Assembly (NCBI GenBank): GCA_965230275.1
Contig: CBDDKO010000002.1
Coordinates: 1,488,001-1,552,000 of the forward strand
Direction: 5' to 3'
Source of the DNA: JAJRRS01 sp965230275
Lineage (GTDB): Bacteria; Planctomycetota; Phycisphaerae; Phycisphaerales; Phycisphaeraceae
DNA length: 64,000 nucleotides
Part shown: positions 7,658 to 15,865 of the stretch, piece after piece
How positions within the stretch are numbered: the first letter of the stretch is position 1
Layout of the letters: each line of letters begins with the position of its first letter
Notes under the pieces: generated by a model
What the model was told of the DNA's origin: nothing
Databases searched by the model: none
Seen by the model: only the letters and a program-made list of their open reading frames with translations
Translations under genes and position numbers: made by a program

Positions 7658-8818
7658 ATGGACCTCGAACAAGCCTTCCGCCAGCTACCCATCGGCCCGC
7701 TGTTTGATAGCCTGCTGATCGACTTCATCCTGGCGTTCACGTTTTTCACCGCGTTGACCTATGCGGTCTTCGGCCGACGCTTCCCGCGTCCACGCCCGGC
7801 CATCGCGATGTCGGCAGCCGTGGGTTTATCGCTGGCGATCGGCCTGGTCTGGTGGTTGCACCAGCGCGGCCTCTCGGCCCGCGACCTGGGCCCGGTGGCG
7901 GTCGGGTTCTTCGTCATCGTGCTGGCCATGGTGCTGTTCCAGGCGCTGCGTCAGATCGGCGGCACTTGGTCAGGGGCAGCCCTCGCCTTGGGCGGCAGCC
8001 TCTTCGTTGCCGCTCTGCTCGACGCCACATTCCTAATCGACGGCGGCACAGTGCAGGCTTTCGCGGTGCTGATCCTGATCGTCGGGCTCGTGCTCTTCTT
8101 CATGCACCCCCGGAAGCAAGCCGAAGTCTGGCCCCCGGAAGAACAAGGCACACCAAGCAAGTTTCATCGACCCGATACTAGCTTCCGGGGGTGGGGCCGG
8201 GGGGTTGATCTTTCCGGGGTGCTGCCGCGGCGGGAAGAGGTTCGCCGTGATCTTTCCGACGTGCACGCAGACCGGCTGGTCGGTCAACGTCTGCAGGACG
8301 GCCTGCACCACACCAGAACCCAGACCGACGACCTGCTAACCCACCCTGAGCGCACGGCTACCATGCTTGCCCAAGTGCGCGCGCTGCTGCCCGCCGAGGG
8401 ATGGCTGACCGAGCGGCTCGCCCGCCTACGCGCCCACGCCCACCACGTCCGCGAGGGCCACCTGGCCGACCTGGAGCAGACTAAGGCGTTGTGCCGCAAG
8501 CTGCCCAAGGAGGTCCGGCGGGTCTTGGGCGCACAGATGACCGCGGCATATGGCAAGATCGTCGGTATCGAGACGCGGATCGACCGACTCGATGCGGCGG
8601 TGGCCGATTTAGAACGCCGTGTGCGGCAACTGACCGCCGCGGCAGAAGCGTCGATGCGGCAGCAGCAGCCTGAACAGGCCGAGCACCTGCTATCCGAGGC
8701 GGAGAAGACCCAACGTCATGCGACGCGGTTGCTGAAACGTATCGAACACACCGAGCAGAAGCTGATGCATGTGGTGGACCGGATCGCCAAGAAGATGAAA
8801 GAGGCGTCCCGCGTTTGA
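7658..8818 (+). CDS. Membrane protein with cytoplasmic coiled coil
   Basis: 386 residues. Four hydrophobic segments occupy about residues 18-150 (for example FILAFTFFTALTYAVF and LILIVGLVLFFM), then a linker containing the dispersed TTCCGGGGG motif, then about 190 residues of heptad-rich charged helix (IETRIDRLDAAVADLERRV). This is a membrane-anchored coiled-coil protein of unknown role, possibly structural or partition-related given its place beside origin and HerA-like genes. The start is uncertain: AAAGGAGG at about 7634 fits ATG 7648 better, but that ATG opens only a 19-codon frame overlapping this start. It overlaps the next gene by TTGA. Confidence 0.7.
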   Translation: MDLEQAFRQLPIGPLFDSLLIDFILAFTFFTALTYAVFGRRFPRPRPAIAMSAAVGLSLAIGLVWWLHQRGLSARDLGPVAVGFFVIVLAMVLFQALRQIGGTWSGAALALGGSLFVAALLDATFLIDGGTVQAFAVLILIVGLVLFFMHPRKQAEVWPPEEQGTPSKFHRPDTSFRGWGRGVDLSGVLPRREEVRRDLSDVHADRLVGQRLQDGLHHTRTQTDDLLTHPERTATMLAQVRALLPAEGWLTERLARLRAHAHHVREGHLADLEQTKALCRKLPKEVRRVLGAQMTAAYGKIVGIETRIDRLDAAVADLERRVRQLTAAAEASMRQQQPEQAEHLLSEAEKTQRHATRLLKRIEHTEQKLMHVVDRIAKKMKEASRV

Positions 8819-9312
8819 CGCGGCTGCTGCGGGTCCCACGACAGATCGTTCGCTTAGAAGACGTGCTGGCCCACCACGAGCCGTGGTACCGCAGCCGCGG
8901 CGAGGCACAGATCGGCCGCCTGCTGGATCGGTACGGCATCCCGTTCGCGTACGAACAGCCGCTCCGCCTTGCAGGTGGCCATGACTCTCAGCGATATCTA
9001 CCAGACTTCACCCTTCTCCCTTACGACGACGGCTCAAAGCCCGAACCGGCAACGCGGGTGATCGAGTACCTCGGCATGCTCGACCGAGCCGACTACCGCC
9101 GAAGCACGATCCCGAAGATGCGCGACTACGCGGCCCACGATGTGCGGGCCATGTACGTCTTGCCGCATGAGCTGCGAGGACGCCGCTGGCAGGACCGGCT
9201 CTATCACCGGATCGTTGACCGATTCGGTTCATTCTACAACCGGCCTACTTCTTCTATCCAAGGTCCAGCCAGGTCATCAGCTCGATATCGCCTGACGGCT
9301 TCGTATCGCTAA
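8815..9312 (+). CDS. PD-(D/E)XK-type nuclease-like protein
   Basis: Starts at a TTG overlapping the previous stop (TTGA), which indicates translational coupling. The 165-residue product has the restriction-endonuclease-like order: an N-terminal helix with Glu (YRSRGEAQIGRLLDRYGI), YEQPL, PDF followed by a beta strand, then IEYLGM and a Lys-containing helix (STIPKMRDYA). PDF and EY-x-GM correspond to catalytic motifs II and III of the fold. Substrate unknown; the neighbourhood suggests element maintenance or transfer. Its 3' end overlaps the convergent HerA-like gene by 59 bases. Confidence 0.65.
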   Translation: MTRLLRVPRQIVRLEDVLAHHEPWYRSRGEAQIGRLLDRYGIPFAYEQPLRLAGGHDSQRYLPDFTLLPYDDGSKPEPATRVIEYLGMLDRADYRRSTIPKMRDYAAHDVRAMYVLPHELRGRRWQDRLYHRIVDRFGSFYNRPTSSIQGPARSSARYRLTASYR

Positions 9313-11635
9313 GTGCGCGTCGGCAGGCGGTTACTGCCTTGGCCGATGTCGCGAGCAGGACGCGGCTCGTGGCGTTGGATTGATGCAGTTTCTGAATACT
9401 GGTCTTGATATCGGATTTACCGGTCTCGACCTCGATCGCGATGGTTCGGTTGTCAAGCTCGACCCTCAGGTCGATCCTTCCCCCGCCATCAATCGGGTAT
9501 TCGAGACTGACCGTGAAACCTTCTTCTTCATAGCTCTGCCGCATCCGATGGACCCAGTAGCGGTGCTCCAGGCTCTCACGCGGCGGCGCGGGCAGGTCCA
9601 CGTTGAACCGATGGAAGACCTCGCGTCCCGCGTCCGTCAGGTCGGTGAGGACCACTTGGCCACTTCGTGTGGCGAGGCGTGCGGGGGCGATGTAGCCGCG
9701 GTCGGTCAGGTCTTGGCGGATGGCGTTGCCCTTACGCCGTGACAGATGGAGCCGCTGGTAGCGCTGAACCGTGGTGGACAGGGGGTGATCGACCAGGTCC
9801 CGCATGAAGCGCGCGGCGTCGCGGGTGATCTTAACCGCGGCGCGGAGATCACCCACTGGTTCTATTCGACGACCGGTGGCTTCCTCAACGTTCGAAGCCC
9901 GATCCATGAATGCTTCGAACTTCCGGGGTCGGGGGTGGTGGGTGGGGGATGATGTACTGGGGTGGAGTTGCTGCGATGAAGCAGTGGATGGGTCCTGATC
10001 GGATGCTTCACGGTCTTTATTATCTGGCGGCGGAACCGGCGTGATCGGTCCGGGATGAGCCGGTGCGGGTGATTCCGCCGCGGAATCGGTGGGATCGCCT
10101 CCTGTCATTGAGGAGGCGTGGGTGATGCCCCGACGTGTCCCGTGGGTGTGGCCATGCGGGTCATCAAGCACTCGCGGAGGCCCGTGGATGTCTCGTGATG
10201 ACCACGCTTCCGGGGGTGTGAGTTCGGTCATGCGATGACGCACATCGTCATCCGACACCGCCCCCTCCTCGATCGGGTAGAGCGGCAGCTTGATCATCAA
10301 CGGACGGGTGTGGCTGTCGGCGACGCGGACCACGGCGGTGCCGACCGGTAGCGTGATCAGGGCCTGCTTCTGATCGTCGTCGAGGTTCATCGCTCCGGCC
10401 ATGGCCTGCACGTCACCCCGGAGCTTCTGGGACAGCGCGATCGTGGCGTAGCTGTTGGCAAACGCGACCTGGCTGAGCATCGAGGCGCTCTGGTCCACGA
10501 AGACGTAGCCAAGCCCGTATTGACGGACCATTCGGATGGACGTCTCAAGCACCGACTCGCGTGCGTCGGCTGCCTTCCGCAACAGCAAATTGTGCGCTTC
10601 CTCCAGCACGATCAGACCCGTCAGGTCTTTCCGCGGTCCCTGCGCGAGCCGCAGTCTGTATAGATAAAGGGTCAGGGCCTCGGAGAACATCCGCCGGTCG
10701 TTGTCGGCGCTCAGCCCATCCATCTCCAGGATGACATTGTTGTCCAGCAGTGAGGGCAGGTGGGTGTTGTCCTGCGTGTTGATGACCGCTCCGAACTCGC
10801 TGTAGGTCAGGGCCTGCAGGATCCGCTCGGCCGAGGCCTGCCACATCGCGGCCCGCCCCCGGAGTTTGGTGGACCGAAGCCATTCCAGGAGATCGACCAT
10901 CGTCGGGAATCGCGTGGGCACCGCGTGGGGATCATACATCCCCGCTTCTTCATAGAGTTTGTCCAGCCCGGAGACCAGCAGTGAGATGACCCCTTCCCCA
11001 CCCAGGTAGGCCGACGCGATCACATCGACGATCACCTTCACCCAGACCCCGGGCTCACAGCCGGGCGGCGGGATCAGCGGGTTGAACCGGATCGAGCTGA
11101 CGCCACGGCCCACGGTATAGACCCGCAGGTCCGGGTGACGCGTGAGCAGGTCGCGGTAGCCGCGCTTCCAGTCCATGGCCAGCACCTTGATACCCCGCCG
11201 CATGACCGCGTCGAGCAGCACGAAGGTGAGGTTGGTTTTGCCCGAGCCCGATCGGCCGCAGATCAGGACGTGTTCCTTGAGCCGGCGGCTCTGGAGGGTG
11301 AACGGCATGATGGGCCGTGCGTCCGGGCCATACACGACATGGCCGAGTTCGAGGTCACCGGCGTTAGAAGATGCCCCACCCGCCGTATCGGACGAAGCTG
11401 AAAGTTGAGGGGGAAACACCGACTCATTCGGCTCGTAGCTGGCGCCCAGATGCTTGACCGCGAGCAGTTCGAGCGTGCGTTCAAGATCGGCGCGGGCCTT
11501 GGGGTCGGACTCGGCGAGATAGACCCGCCAGAGCCGGTCGATCCTGGTGCCTAAGACCGGCCGCAGTCGCCGACACAACCCCCGGAATCCCCCGCCCCCG
11601 GAAGTGCCCCCGCCCCCGGAACTACGATCAGGCAT
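9254..11635 (-). CDS. HerA/VirB4-like ATPase fused to winged helix and PD-(D/E)XK nuclease domain
   Basis: ATG at 11635 overlaps the upstream stop (ATGCCTGA) and has GGGGTGAC 8 bases before it; a start at 11668 is possible. 793 residues. Walker A GRSGSGKT at 127-134 and Walker B LIVLEEAH at 341-348 with a downstream VDQS motif mark a HerA/FtsK-superfamily hexameric DNA pump. A low-complexity stretch at about 500-560 precedes a winged helix and a C-terminal nuclease-like domain (EHRYWVH, then IDLRVELDNRTIAIEVETGKS: the D, E-x-E and K arrangement). This suits a DNA-translocating nuclease, a coupling ATPase for conjugation, or a defence protein. The extreme N-terminus is Gly-rich because of dispersed-motif copies at 11579, 11595 and 11613. 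Confidence 0.75.
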   Translation of the reverse strand: MPDRSSGGGGTSGGGGFRGLCRRLRPVLGTRIDRLWRVYLAESDPKARADLERTLELLAVKHLGASYEPNESVFPPQLSASSDTAGGASSNAGDLELGHVVYGPDARPIMPFTLQSRRLKEHVLICGRSGSGKTNLTFVLLDAVMRRGIKVLAMDWKRGYRDLLTRHPDLRVYTVGRGVSSIRFNPLIPPPGCEPGVWVKVIVDVIASAYLGGEGVISLLVSGLDKLYEEAGMYDPHAVPTRFPTMVDLLEWLRSTKLRGRAAMWQASAERILQALTYSEFGAVINTQDNTHLPSLLDNNVILEMDGLSADNDRRMFSEALTLYLYRLRLAQGPRKDLTGLIVLEEAHNLLLRKAADARESVLETSIRMVRQYGLGYVFVDQSASMLSQVAFANSYATIALSQKLRGDVQAMAGAMNLDDDQKQALITLPVGTAVVRVADSHTRPLMIKLPLYPIEEGAVSDDDVRHRMTELTPPEAWSSRDIHGPPRVLDDPHGHTHGTRRGITHASSMTGGDPTDSAAESPAPAHPGPITPVPPPDNKDREASDQDPSTASSQQLHPSTSSPTHHPRPRKFEAFMDRASNVEEATGRRIEPVGDLRAAVKITRDAARFMRDLVDHPLSTTVQRYQRLHLSRRKGNAIRQDLTDRGYIAPARLATRSGQVVLTDLTDAGREVFHRFNVDLPAPPRESLEHRYWVHRMRQSYEEEGFTVSLEYPIDGGGRIDLRVELDNRTIAIEVETGKSDIKTSIQKLHQSNATSRVLLATSAKAVTACRRALSDTKPSGDIELMTWLDLG

Positions 11636-12281
11636 ACGGGTCACCCCGGTATGCCGATGATGATGCATTCACTTGATCATCGAGCCCGTCCAGCAACTGC
11701 TCGGTTCGGTGAGCCTGCAGATAACCGCCAACCGCTTCAGGGATGCCCAGCCGCAGCCGCGACAGGTCACGCCACAGATGCACGCGTTCCATCCGCCGTT
11801 CGGAGGCCAGGTCCTGCATGCGTCGCTCGTACAGCGCGTGCTGCTCGGGACGCGCCGGCCAGCCCTCGCGGGCCAGCTCGTTAAACGCGTCACACTCGGC
11901 ACGCAGCAGGTCGTAGCGGTTCTGTTCATAGATGGCGACGCGCTGATGGGCCTGGCCGATCAGGTCGCCGAGCGCCATGCCGGTGCCGACCTTGCGGTCC
12001 TGGATCATGGCGACCTCGGGCTCACCCGCCGGCGGCGCGAAGTAGCCGTCGCGCAGCAGGTCTTCGACGGTTTGGGGGCTGTCAGAGTGCGGCCAACCAG
12101 CGGAGCCGACGTGCTTATCGATCGAGCCCGAAGCAAACGATCCCGGGGCCGGGGATTCTTCCGGTGAGATGATCTCGAACGTTTGCCGCCGCGGTGGACC
12201 GTAACGGAGCGCTGACGCTCGGTAGTAGTGTCGGTCGTGCTGGAAGTCGTAGGTGTCCGTGTGTCCGTGGTTGAATCGCAT
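11628..12281 (-). CDS. Hypothetical protein (217 aa), first gene of the HerA-like operon
   Basis: ATG at 12281 with GGTGAG just upstream. Soluble, His/Arg-rich N-terminus (MRFNHGHTDTYDFQHDRHYY), then a long helical part (ERRMQDLASERRMERVHLW). There is no recognisable family, no signal peptide and no membrane helix. Its stop overlaps the HerA-like start by 8 bases, so the two are co-translated and it may be an accessory or adaptor of that ATPase. A TTTATATA box lies 49 bases upstream. Confidence 0.6.
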   Translation of the reverse strand: MRFNHGHTDTYDFQHDRHYYRASALRYGPPRRQTFEIISPEESPAPGSFASGSIDKHVGSAGWPHSDSPQTVEDLLRDGYFAPPAGEPEVAMIQDRKVGTGMALGDLIGQAHQRVAIYEQNRYDLLRAECDAFNELAREGWPARPEQHALYERRMQDLASERRMERVHLWRDLSRLRLGIPEAVGGYLQAHRTEQLLDGLDDQVNASSSAYRGDPYA

Positions 12282-12329
12282 CGTGTCTCACCGGCGCTGT
12301 TATCGCCGAGCAGTGGTGAAGCATCCGTC

Positions 12330-12337
12330 TATATAAA
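12330..12337 (-). promoter_or_regulatory. TTTATATA box upstream of the HerA-like operon
   Basis: Reads TTTATATAG on the minus strand, the same 9-mer as before the Orc1/Cdc6-like gene. It shares the divergent gap with a plus-strand TTTATCTA box about 45 bases away. Confidence 0.4.
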
Positions 12338-12377
12338 TCTTTCGCTCTCCGTCACCACGCCCGCGGGAACACAAACC

Positions 12378-12385
12378 TTTATCTA
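12378..12385 (+). promoter_or_regulatory. TTTATCTA box upstream of the zinc-ribbon operon
   Basis: TTTATCTA 38 bases before the ATG at 12423, with GAGGTGATAACC as ribosome site between. The spacing matches the box before the Orc1/Cdc6-like gene (40 bases). An archaeal-type promoter is inferred, not shown. Confidence 0.3.
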
Positions 12386-12422
12386 ATTCGGGCCCCGCGG
12401 TGTCCCGTGAGGTGATAACCAA

Positions 12423-13046
12423 ATGCCAAGACCCTATACCTGCCCGTACTGCGGCACCCCCGGCAAGAGCGTTGCCAAAGGCTACCGATCGACCAAGACC
12501 ATGGGCCTGCGTCGCATCCGCTTCTGCCGCGCCTGCAACCGCAAGTTCACACCCAAACACCAAAAACCCCCGGCCCCGGAAGCCCTGTCCCCGGAACCTC
12601 CCGAACAGTCCACGGAGGATTCGGCTTCGCTGGACAGCCCCACAGCCAATCCGACCGACTCATCGCAACCAACAGATTCACCGCTCGATGTGGCGTTGAA
12701 CATCGTGCCCTTGCACGATGATCCACCGGATGAAGCCGTAACGCTTGCGAGCCAGCGCACCGCGAACGGCCAGGCGGAAGCGCACACGGGCGAAGACTCG
12801 GAGGCCTCCTATGCAAACCCGTCCACGAACCACCCGTCTGAAGATGTGACGGCCGGGCCTGAAGAGGAAGGGGAAGATGAAGCAAAACCGGTCGATGCCT
12901 CCGGCCCTTCCCCTTCCCCCCGGGCCCCCCATCCCCATCCCCCGGAAACTCCCCCGGAAGCCCCGCCCCCGGAAGATGGGACCGCGGACGAGAAAAGTGA
13001 TGCTGCGCCTGATGGCCAGGAAGAAGAGGCGGAGGATGCCAGATGA
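12423..13046 (+). CDS. Zinc-ribbon protein with long disordered acidic tail
   Basis: Start at 12423 follows GAGGTGATAACCAA. Residues 1-45 hold a C-x2-C ... C-x2-C zinc ribbon (CPYCG near 7 and CRAC near 37). The other roughly 160 residues are low complexity, rich in Pro, Glu, Asp and Ser, including Pro-rich runs encoded by copies of the dispersed CCCCCGGAA motif near 12950. It overlaps the next gene by ATGA. It probably binds nucleic acid or protein through the ribbon; no specific function is known. Confidence 0.65.
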   Translation: MPRPYTCPYCGTPGKSVAKGYRSTKTMGLRRIRFCRACNRKFTPKHQKPPAPEALSPEPPEQSTEDSASLDSPTANPTDSSQPTDSPLDVALNIVPLHDDPPDEAVTLASQRTANGQAEAHTGEDSEASYANPSTNHPSEDVTAGPEEEGEDEAKPVDASGPSPSPRAPHPHPPETPPEAPPPEDGTADEKSDAAPDGQEEEAEDAR

Positions 13047-13852
13047 TCGATATCCGACTGGCGGGTGAACGCCTGCTCGAAGCCGTAGCACATTACCGCG
13101 GCCTGGCACGGGACTACTACTACCAAGCGGTCCTGTCGGGATACGCCTGCCCCAAGTGCAACGCCGCGCTATTCATGATTGGTGAATCGCGCTGCCGCTG
13201 CGGGGCCTGTGGGCATGAGTTCGACCCGACACCGGTCTTCCAGCGATGCGCCACGTGTGATGGCATCCCGAGACTGAACGTACGCCGCTACCGATGCATG
13301 TCCTGCGGCACCGATGTCGCGTCCCGGTTCGTGTTCGACGGGATCGTCTACGACGCCGACTACTTCCGTGAGAAGATGGCTGAGTCGCGGCAGCGCAAGC
13401 AGGACGAACGCCAACGCGCCCGTGAGCAACGCGTGACCGCCGTGGTGTCGAATACCTCGCCGTCGTGGGAGCCCGCCACGATCGACCTGTCCGCGTCACC
13501 CGGATTGCTCGAAGCGCTCAACGGCCTGACCGGCCAGGCCCGCGCCGAAGTGGACACCTGGCTCAAACTGGCCGGGGCATTTGCGGATTCAGTCTTCGAT
13601 GTGGGTTCCTATCAGAGCCACATCCAGGCCCATCTGCGGCCGTTCGAGACCTGTTTCGAGGACATCCCCGCCTTGCTGCCCGATCGCCCGAAACTGGACC
13701 GCATCTGGCGGTTTATCGCCATCATCTTCCTGGCCCACGCCGGCCGTATCGAGATCTACCAGGAGGCCGACGAGATCTGGCTCCGACCGCACCATGCGCT
13801 TGACCGAGAAGGACCGACAGTTCCTCACGACGCTGGCCCAACGCCTGCGTGA
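13043..13852 (+). CDS. Multi-zinc-ribbon hypothetical protein (269 aa)
   Basis: ATG at 13043 overlaps the preceding TGA. Residues about 34-95 carry four C-x2-C-type pairs (CPKC, CRCGAC, CATC, CMSC), forming two zinc ribbons. A charged helix (MAESRQRKQDERQRAREQR) follows, then an alpha-helical domain of about 120 residues with a hydrophobic helix WRFIAIIFLAHAG that seems buried rather than membrane-spanning. No family recognised. It is coupled to a zinc-ribbon gene upstream and overlaps a small gene downstream, and is likely part of the element's DNA-handling set. Confidence 0.6.
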   Translation: MIDIRLAGERLLEAVAHYRGLARDYYYQAVLSGYACPKCNAALFMIGESRCRCGACGHEFDPTPVFQRCATCDGIPRLNVRRYRCMSCGTDVASRFVFDGIVYDADYFREKMAESRQRKQDERQRAREQRVTAVVSNTSPSWEPATIDLSASPGLLEALNGLTGQARAEVDTWLKLAGAFADSVFDVGSYQSHIQAHLRPFETCFEDIPALLPDRPKLDRIWRFIAIIFLAHAGRIEIYQEADEIWLRPHHALDREGPTVPHDAGPTPA

Positions 13853-14168
13853 GGACGACGCATTACGCGTCGAGCTGGCCGCAGACCGGCCCAGCTACAT
13901 GGTGCTCCGCGGCAACTACGGGGACCGGGTCAACGCCGCGTTCGGGGTCTCACGCCAAGGTGTCCGCTGGCGGTTCCAGCGGCTGTTCAACGAGGTCTAT
14001 GTCGATGCGTTCACCACGATCCTGATGATCGAGCAGACCTTCGGCGACTCGCTCCGGGAGCACGCGATCCGGATCAGCCGGGAGCGCCACGCGCTGCGGC
14101 TCCAGCAGGAGCCAGCCCCACCCCCGGAAGAAACCGTTAAAGCTCCGGAATCCGTGGAATCGACGTAA
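13794..14168 (+). CDS. Small hypothetical protein, possible HTH (124 aa)
   Basis: Start at ATG 13794 lies inside the end of the previous gene (59-base overlap in another frame). The first 60 residues contain NYGDRVNAAFGVSRQGVRWRF, compatible with a helix-turn-helix, followed by a helix rich in aromatic residues and a basic C-terminus. The tail again carries a CCCCCGGAA-encoded Pro/Glu run near 14120. No ribosome site is clear, which fits coupling to the upstream gene. Assignment as a DNA-binding protein is tentative. Confidence 0.5.
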   Translation: MRLTEKDRQFLTTLAQRLREDDALRVELAADRPSYMVLRGNYGDRVNAAFGVSRQGVRWRFQRLFNEVYVDAFTTILMIEQTFGDSLREHAIRISRERHALRLQQEPAPPPEETVKAPESVEST

Positions 14169-14185
14169 ACGCCTTCCTTTTGAAA

Positions 14186-14605
14186 ATGACCGAACCCACC
14201 AAGATCGACTTCCGCCACCGCCGCATCCAGCAGATGGACGACCTGACCGACCTGGCCGAGATGATTTTCCCCGGCAACCGCAACCAGCAGCACGCCGCGG
14301 CCCGCATCCTGCTCGAGCTCAAGGCCGCCGACGGCCTGGTGCCGACCATGGCGCACCTCGAACACGAACACCGTATCTCCCGACGCACGCTGCAGCGCGC
14401 CCGCGCCAAGCTCTCGCGCCTGGGCCTCATCGAGCGGGTGTCGTGGATGAACACCCGCTACGGCGGCCGCGAGGGCTGGAAACTCTCGACCCGGTTCTCG
14501 TCGTCGCTGCGTCACCTGGCCGATCACGCCGACGACTGGCGTGCCGACACCCGGCCCGCCCGCATCGAGAAGGACCGGATGCTCATCGAGTTCCTCCGGC
14601 CGTAA
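14186..14605 (+). CDS. Winged-helix DNA-binding protein (139 aa)
   Basis: ATG at 14186, with an in-frame TTG two codons earlier as alternative. Residues about 25-90 show a helix-turn-helix (MAHLEHEHRISRRTLQRARA) then a wing (GLIERVSWMNTRYGGREGW), the layout of small MarR/ArsR-like or phage/plasmid replication-organiser winged helices. Likely a regulator or replication accessory of the element. It ends the 12.4-14.6 kb operon. Confidence 0.6.
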   Translation: MTEPTKIDFRHRRIQQMDDLTDLAEMIFPGNRNQQHAAARILLELKAADGLVPTMAHLEHEHRISRRTLQRARAKLSRLGLIERVSWMNTRYGGREGWKLSTRFSSSLRHLADHADDWRADTRPARIEKDRMLIEFLRP

Positions 14606-14607
14606 GG

Positions 14608-14615
14608 TTTATATA
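14608..14615 (+). promoter_or_regulatory. TTTATATA box at the head of a long leader
   Basis: GGTTTATATAG directly after the stop at 14605, near-identical to the box of the Orc1/Cdc6-like gene. The nearest convincing plus-strand gene starts at 15099, so the transcript would have a leader of roughly 460 bases. Confidence 0.3.
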
Positions 14616-15098
14616 GCCGGGCGTATTACCACTGCCCAATCCTCATACCGATCGCACCAACACACATAAGCGATCAAAGCGCCCCCCCGGAACTTCCCAG
14701 GAAGTTTCCCCGGAGATTGCCTGCGGAACACGGGGCGCACGAGGACCCTTTGGAAGCTCATACCCGGAAGTGTCTAACGAACCTGCTCAGACCACCGGGC
14801 GGCGACACCAACTCGACAGGTCCTCGACGACGAATCACCCCGTAACCGGGATCGGCCACGCGCCGGCCCATCACTTCTGTAGCACCAGCTCTCGATTTCG
14901 TAACCGCAACCGCAAGGTTGTGTACATGTCTCGATTATCACGCTCTTCCACATCGACGACAGCGTGACCCTTTGTCCGATCGACGCCAATCTCATCGACC
15001 CAGCGACCCGCTCTCCCGCACACCCCATCCTTTAATCCGGGATGGGGCGTGCTTCTCACAACACCCCAACCCCCTAAACAGAACAGGAGGTAAACACC
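14616..15098 (+). other. Long non-coding leader with hairpins
   Basis: No supported gene. It contains the small inverted repeat AACTTCC/GGAAGTT around 14693-14708 and, 50 bases before the next gene, CCCCATCC/GGATGGGG (15023-15047), which resembles an attenuator but lacks a T-run. The remainder shows nothing I recognise. Confidence 0.4.
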
Positions 15099-15782
15099 AT
15101 GGCATGGCGACCAAGTAGTTATCTGATTGAAGGCGAACTGGACAATTCCACACCCGGAAGGGTGACCGGCTGGATGCTCTTCAAAGGACTCGAAAAACGA
15201 GTGACATTCGACCTGGCAGGCGATTTCCACCGCGACATCCGCGGGGCGAAGTTGCGGCTGTTCGGCGACGGCGAGCGAGCCGACACGAACGAAGCCGCGG
15301 CATACATGCACGGTATGAGCCGTCACCAGACCGGCCAGGCCGGCGACATCACCGCGGGCCGCGAACCGCAGGACTGCGGAGACTACCCGTACATTGAGTG
15401 GTACGGGCAACACAACGGTCGGGTGGTCATCGAACTCGACCGCGACGCGGTCGAGGTGGTCGGACGACCGATCCCTTGGCTGGAATCCGACCCCATCTCC
15501 CGGGCCGGGCAACAACAAAATATGGCCACGTTCCTCGGCAGCCTCGTTCAGGAGATCGGCAGCAGTCACCACGCCGCTGCACCCCAAACACCTCCGGCAT
15601 CCGACCCCGACTACACACACTGGGTGATCGAGAACGCCGTGGTCGTGGGCGAGGCCCGGGAGATCGAGCTGATCGACGACGACCTCTGCATGGCGTATGT
15701 GCGGCTGTTCCGCTTGCCCGAAAAAGCCGAGTACGGCCGGATCGCGACCGATCAGCTTCGTCTCAAGCACCCGTCCAGCTAA
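15099..15782 (+). CDS. Conserved hypothetical protein of the ubiquitin-like cluster (227 aa)
   Basis: Strong ribosome site ACAGGAGGTAAACACC before ATG 15099. The protein begins SYLIEGELDNSTPGRVTGW and reads as a beta-rich globular domain with conserved-looking stretches DFHRDIRGAKLRL and YPYIEWYGQHNGRVVIELD. I recall close relatives next to E2/JAB genes in other bacteria, always without a function. No signal peptide, membrane helix or metal motif. As first gene of the cluster it could be a substrate, a client adaptor or an unrelated passenger. Confidence 0.65.
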   Translation: MAWRPSSYLIEGELDNSTPGRVTGWMLFKGLEKRVTFDLAGDFHRDIRGAKLRLFGDGERADTNEAAAYMHGMSRHQTGQAGDITAGREPQDCGDYPYIEWYGQHNGRVVIELDRDAVEVVGRPIPWLESDPISRAGQQQNMATFLGSLVQEIGSSHHAAAPQTPPASDPDYTHWVIENAVVVGEAREIELIDDDLCMAYVRLFRLPEKAEYGRIATDQLRLKHPSS

Positions 15783-15814
15783 CGGTAACCCATTGATCTT
15801 TATTGATTCCGACA

Positions 15815-15833
15815 CCCCCCAACGGTTGGGGGG
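15815..15833 (+). repeat. Perfect short inverted repeat between cluster genes
   Basis: CCCCCCAAC-G-GTTGGGGGG, nine-base arms, 35 bases before the GHKL gene's ribosome site. Could be an RNA-processing or attenuation hairpin. Confidence 0.5.
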
Positions 15834-15865
15834 ATGTCGTCCCCTGCAATACGGAGGTATCCACT

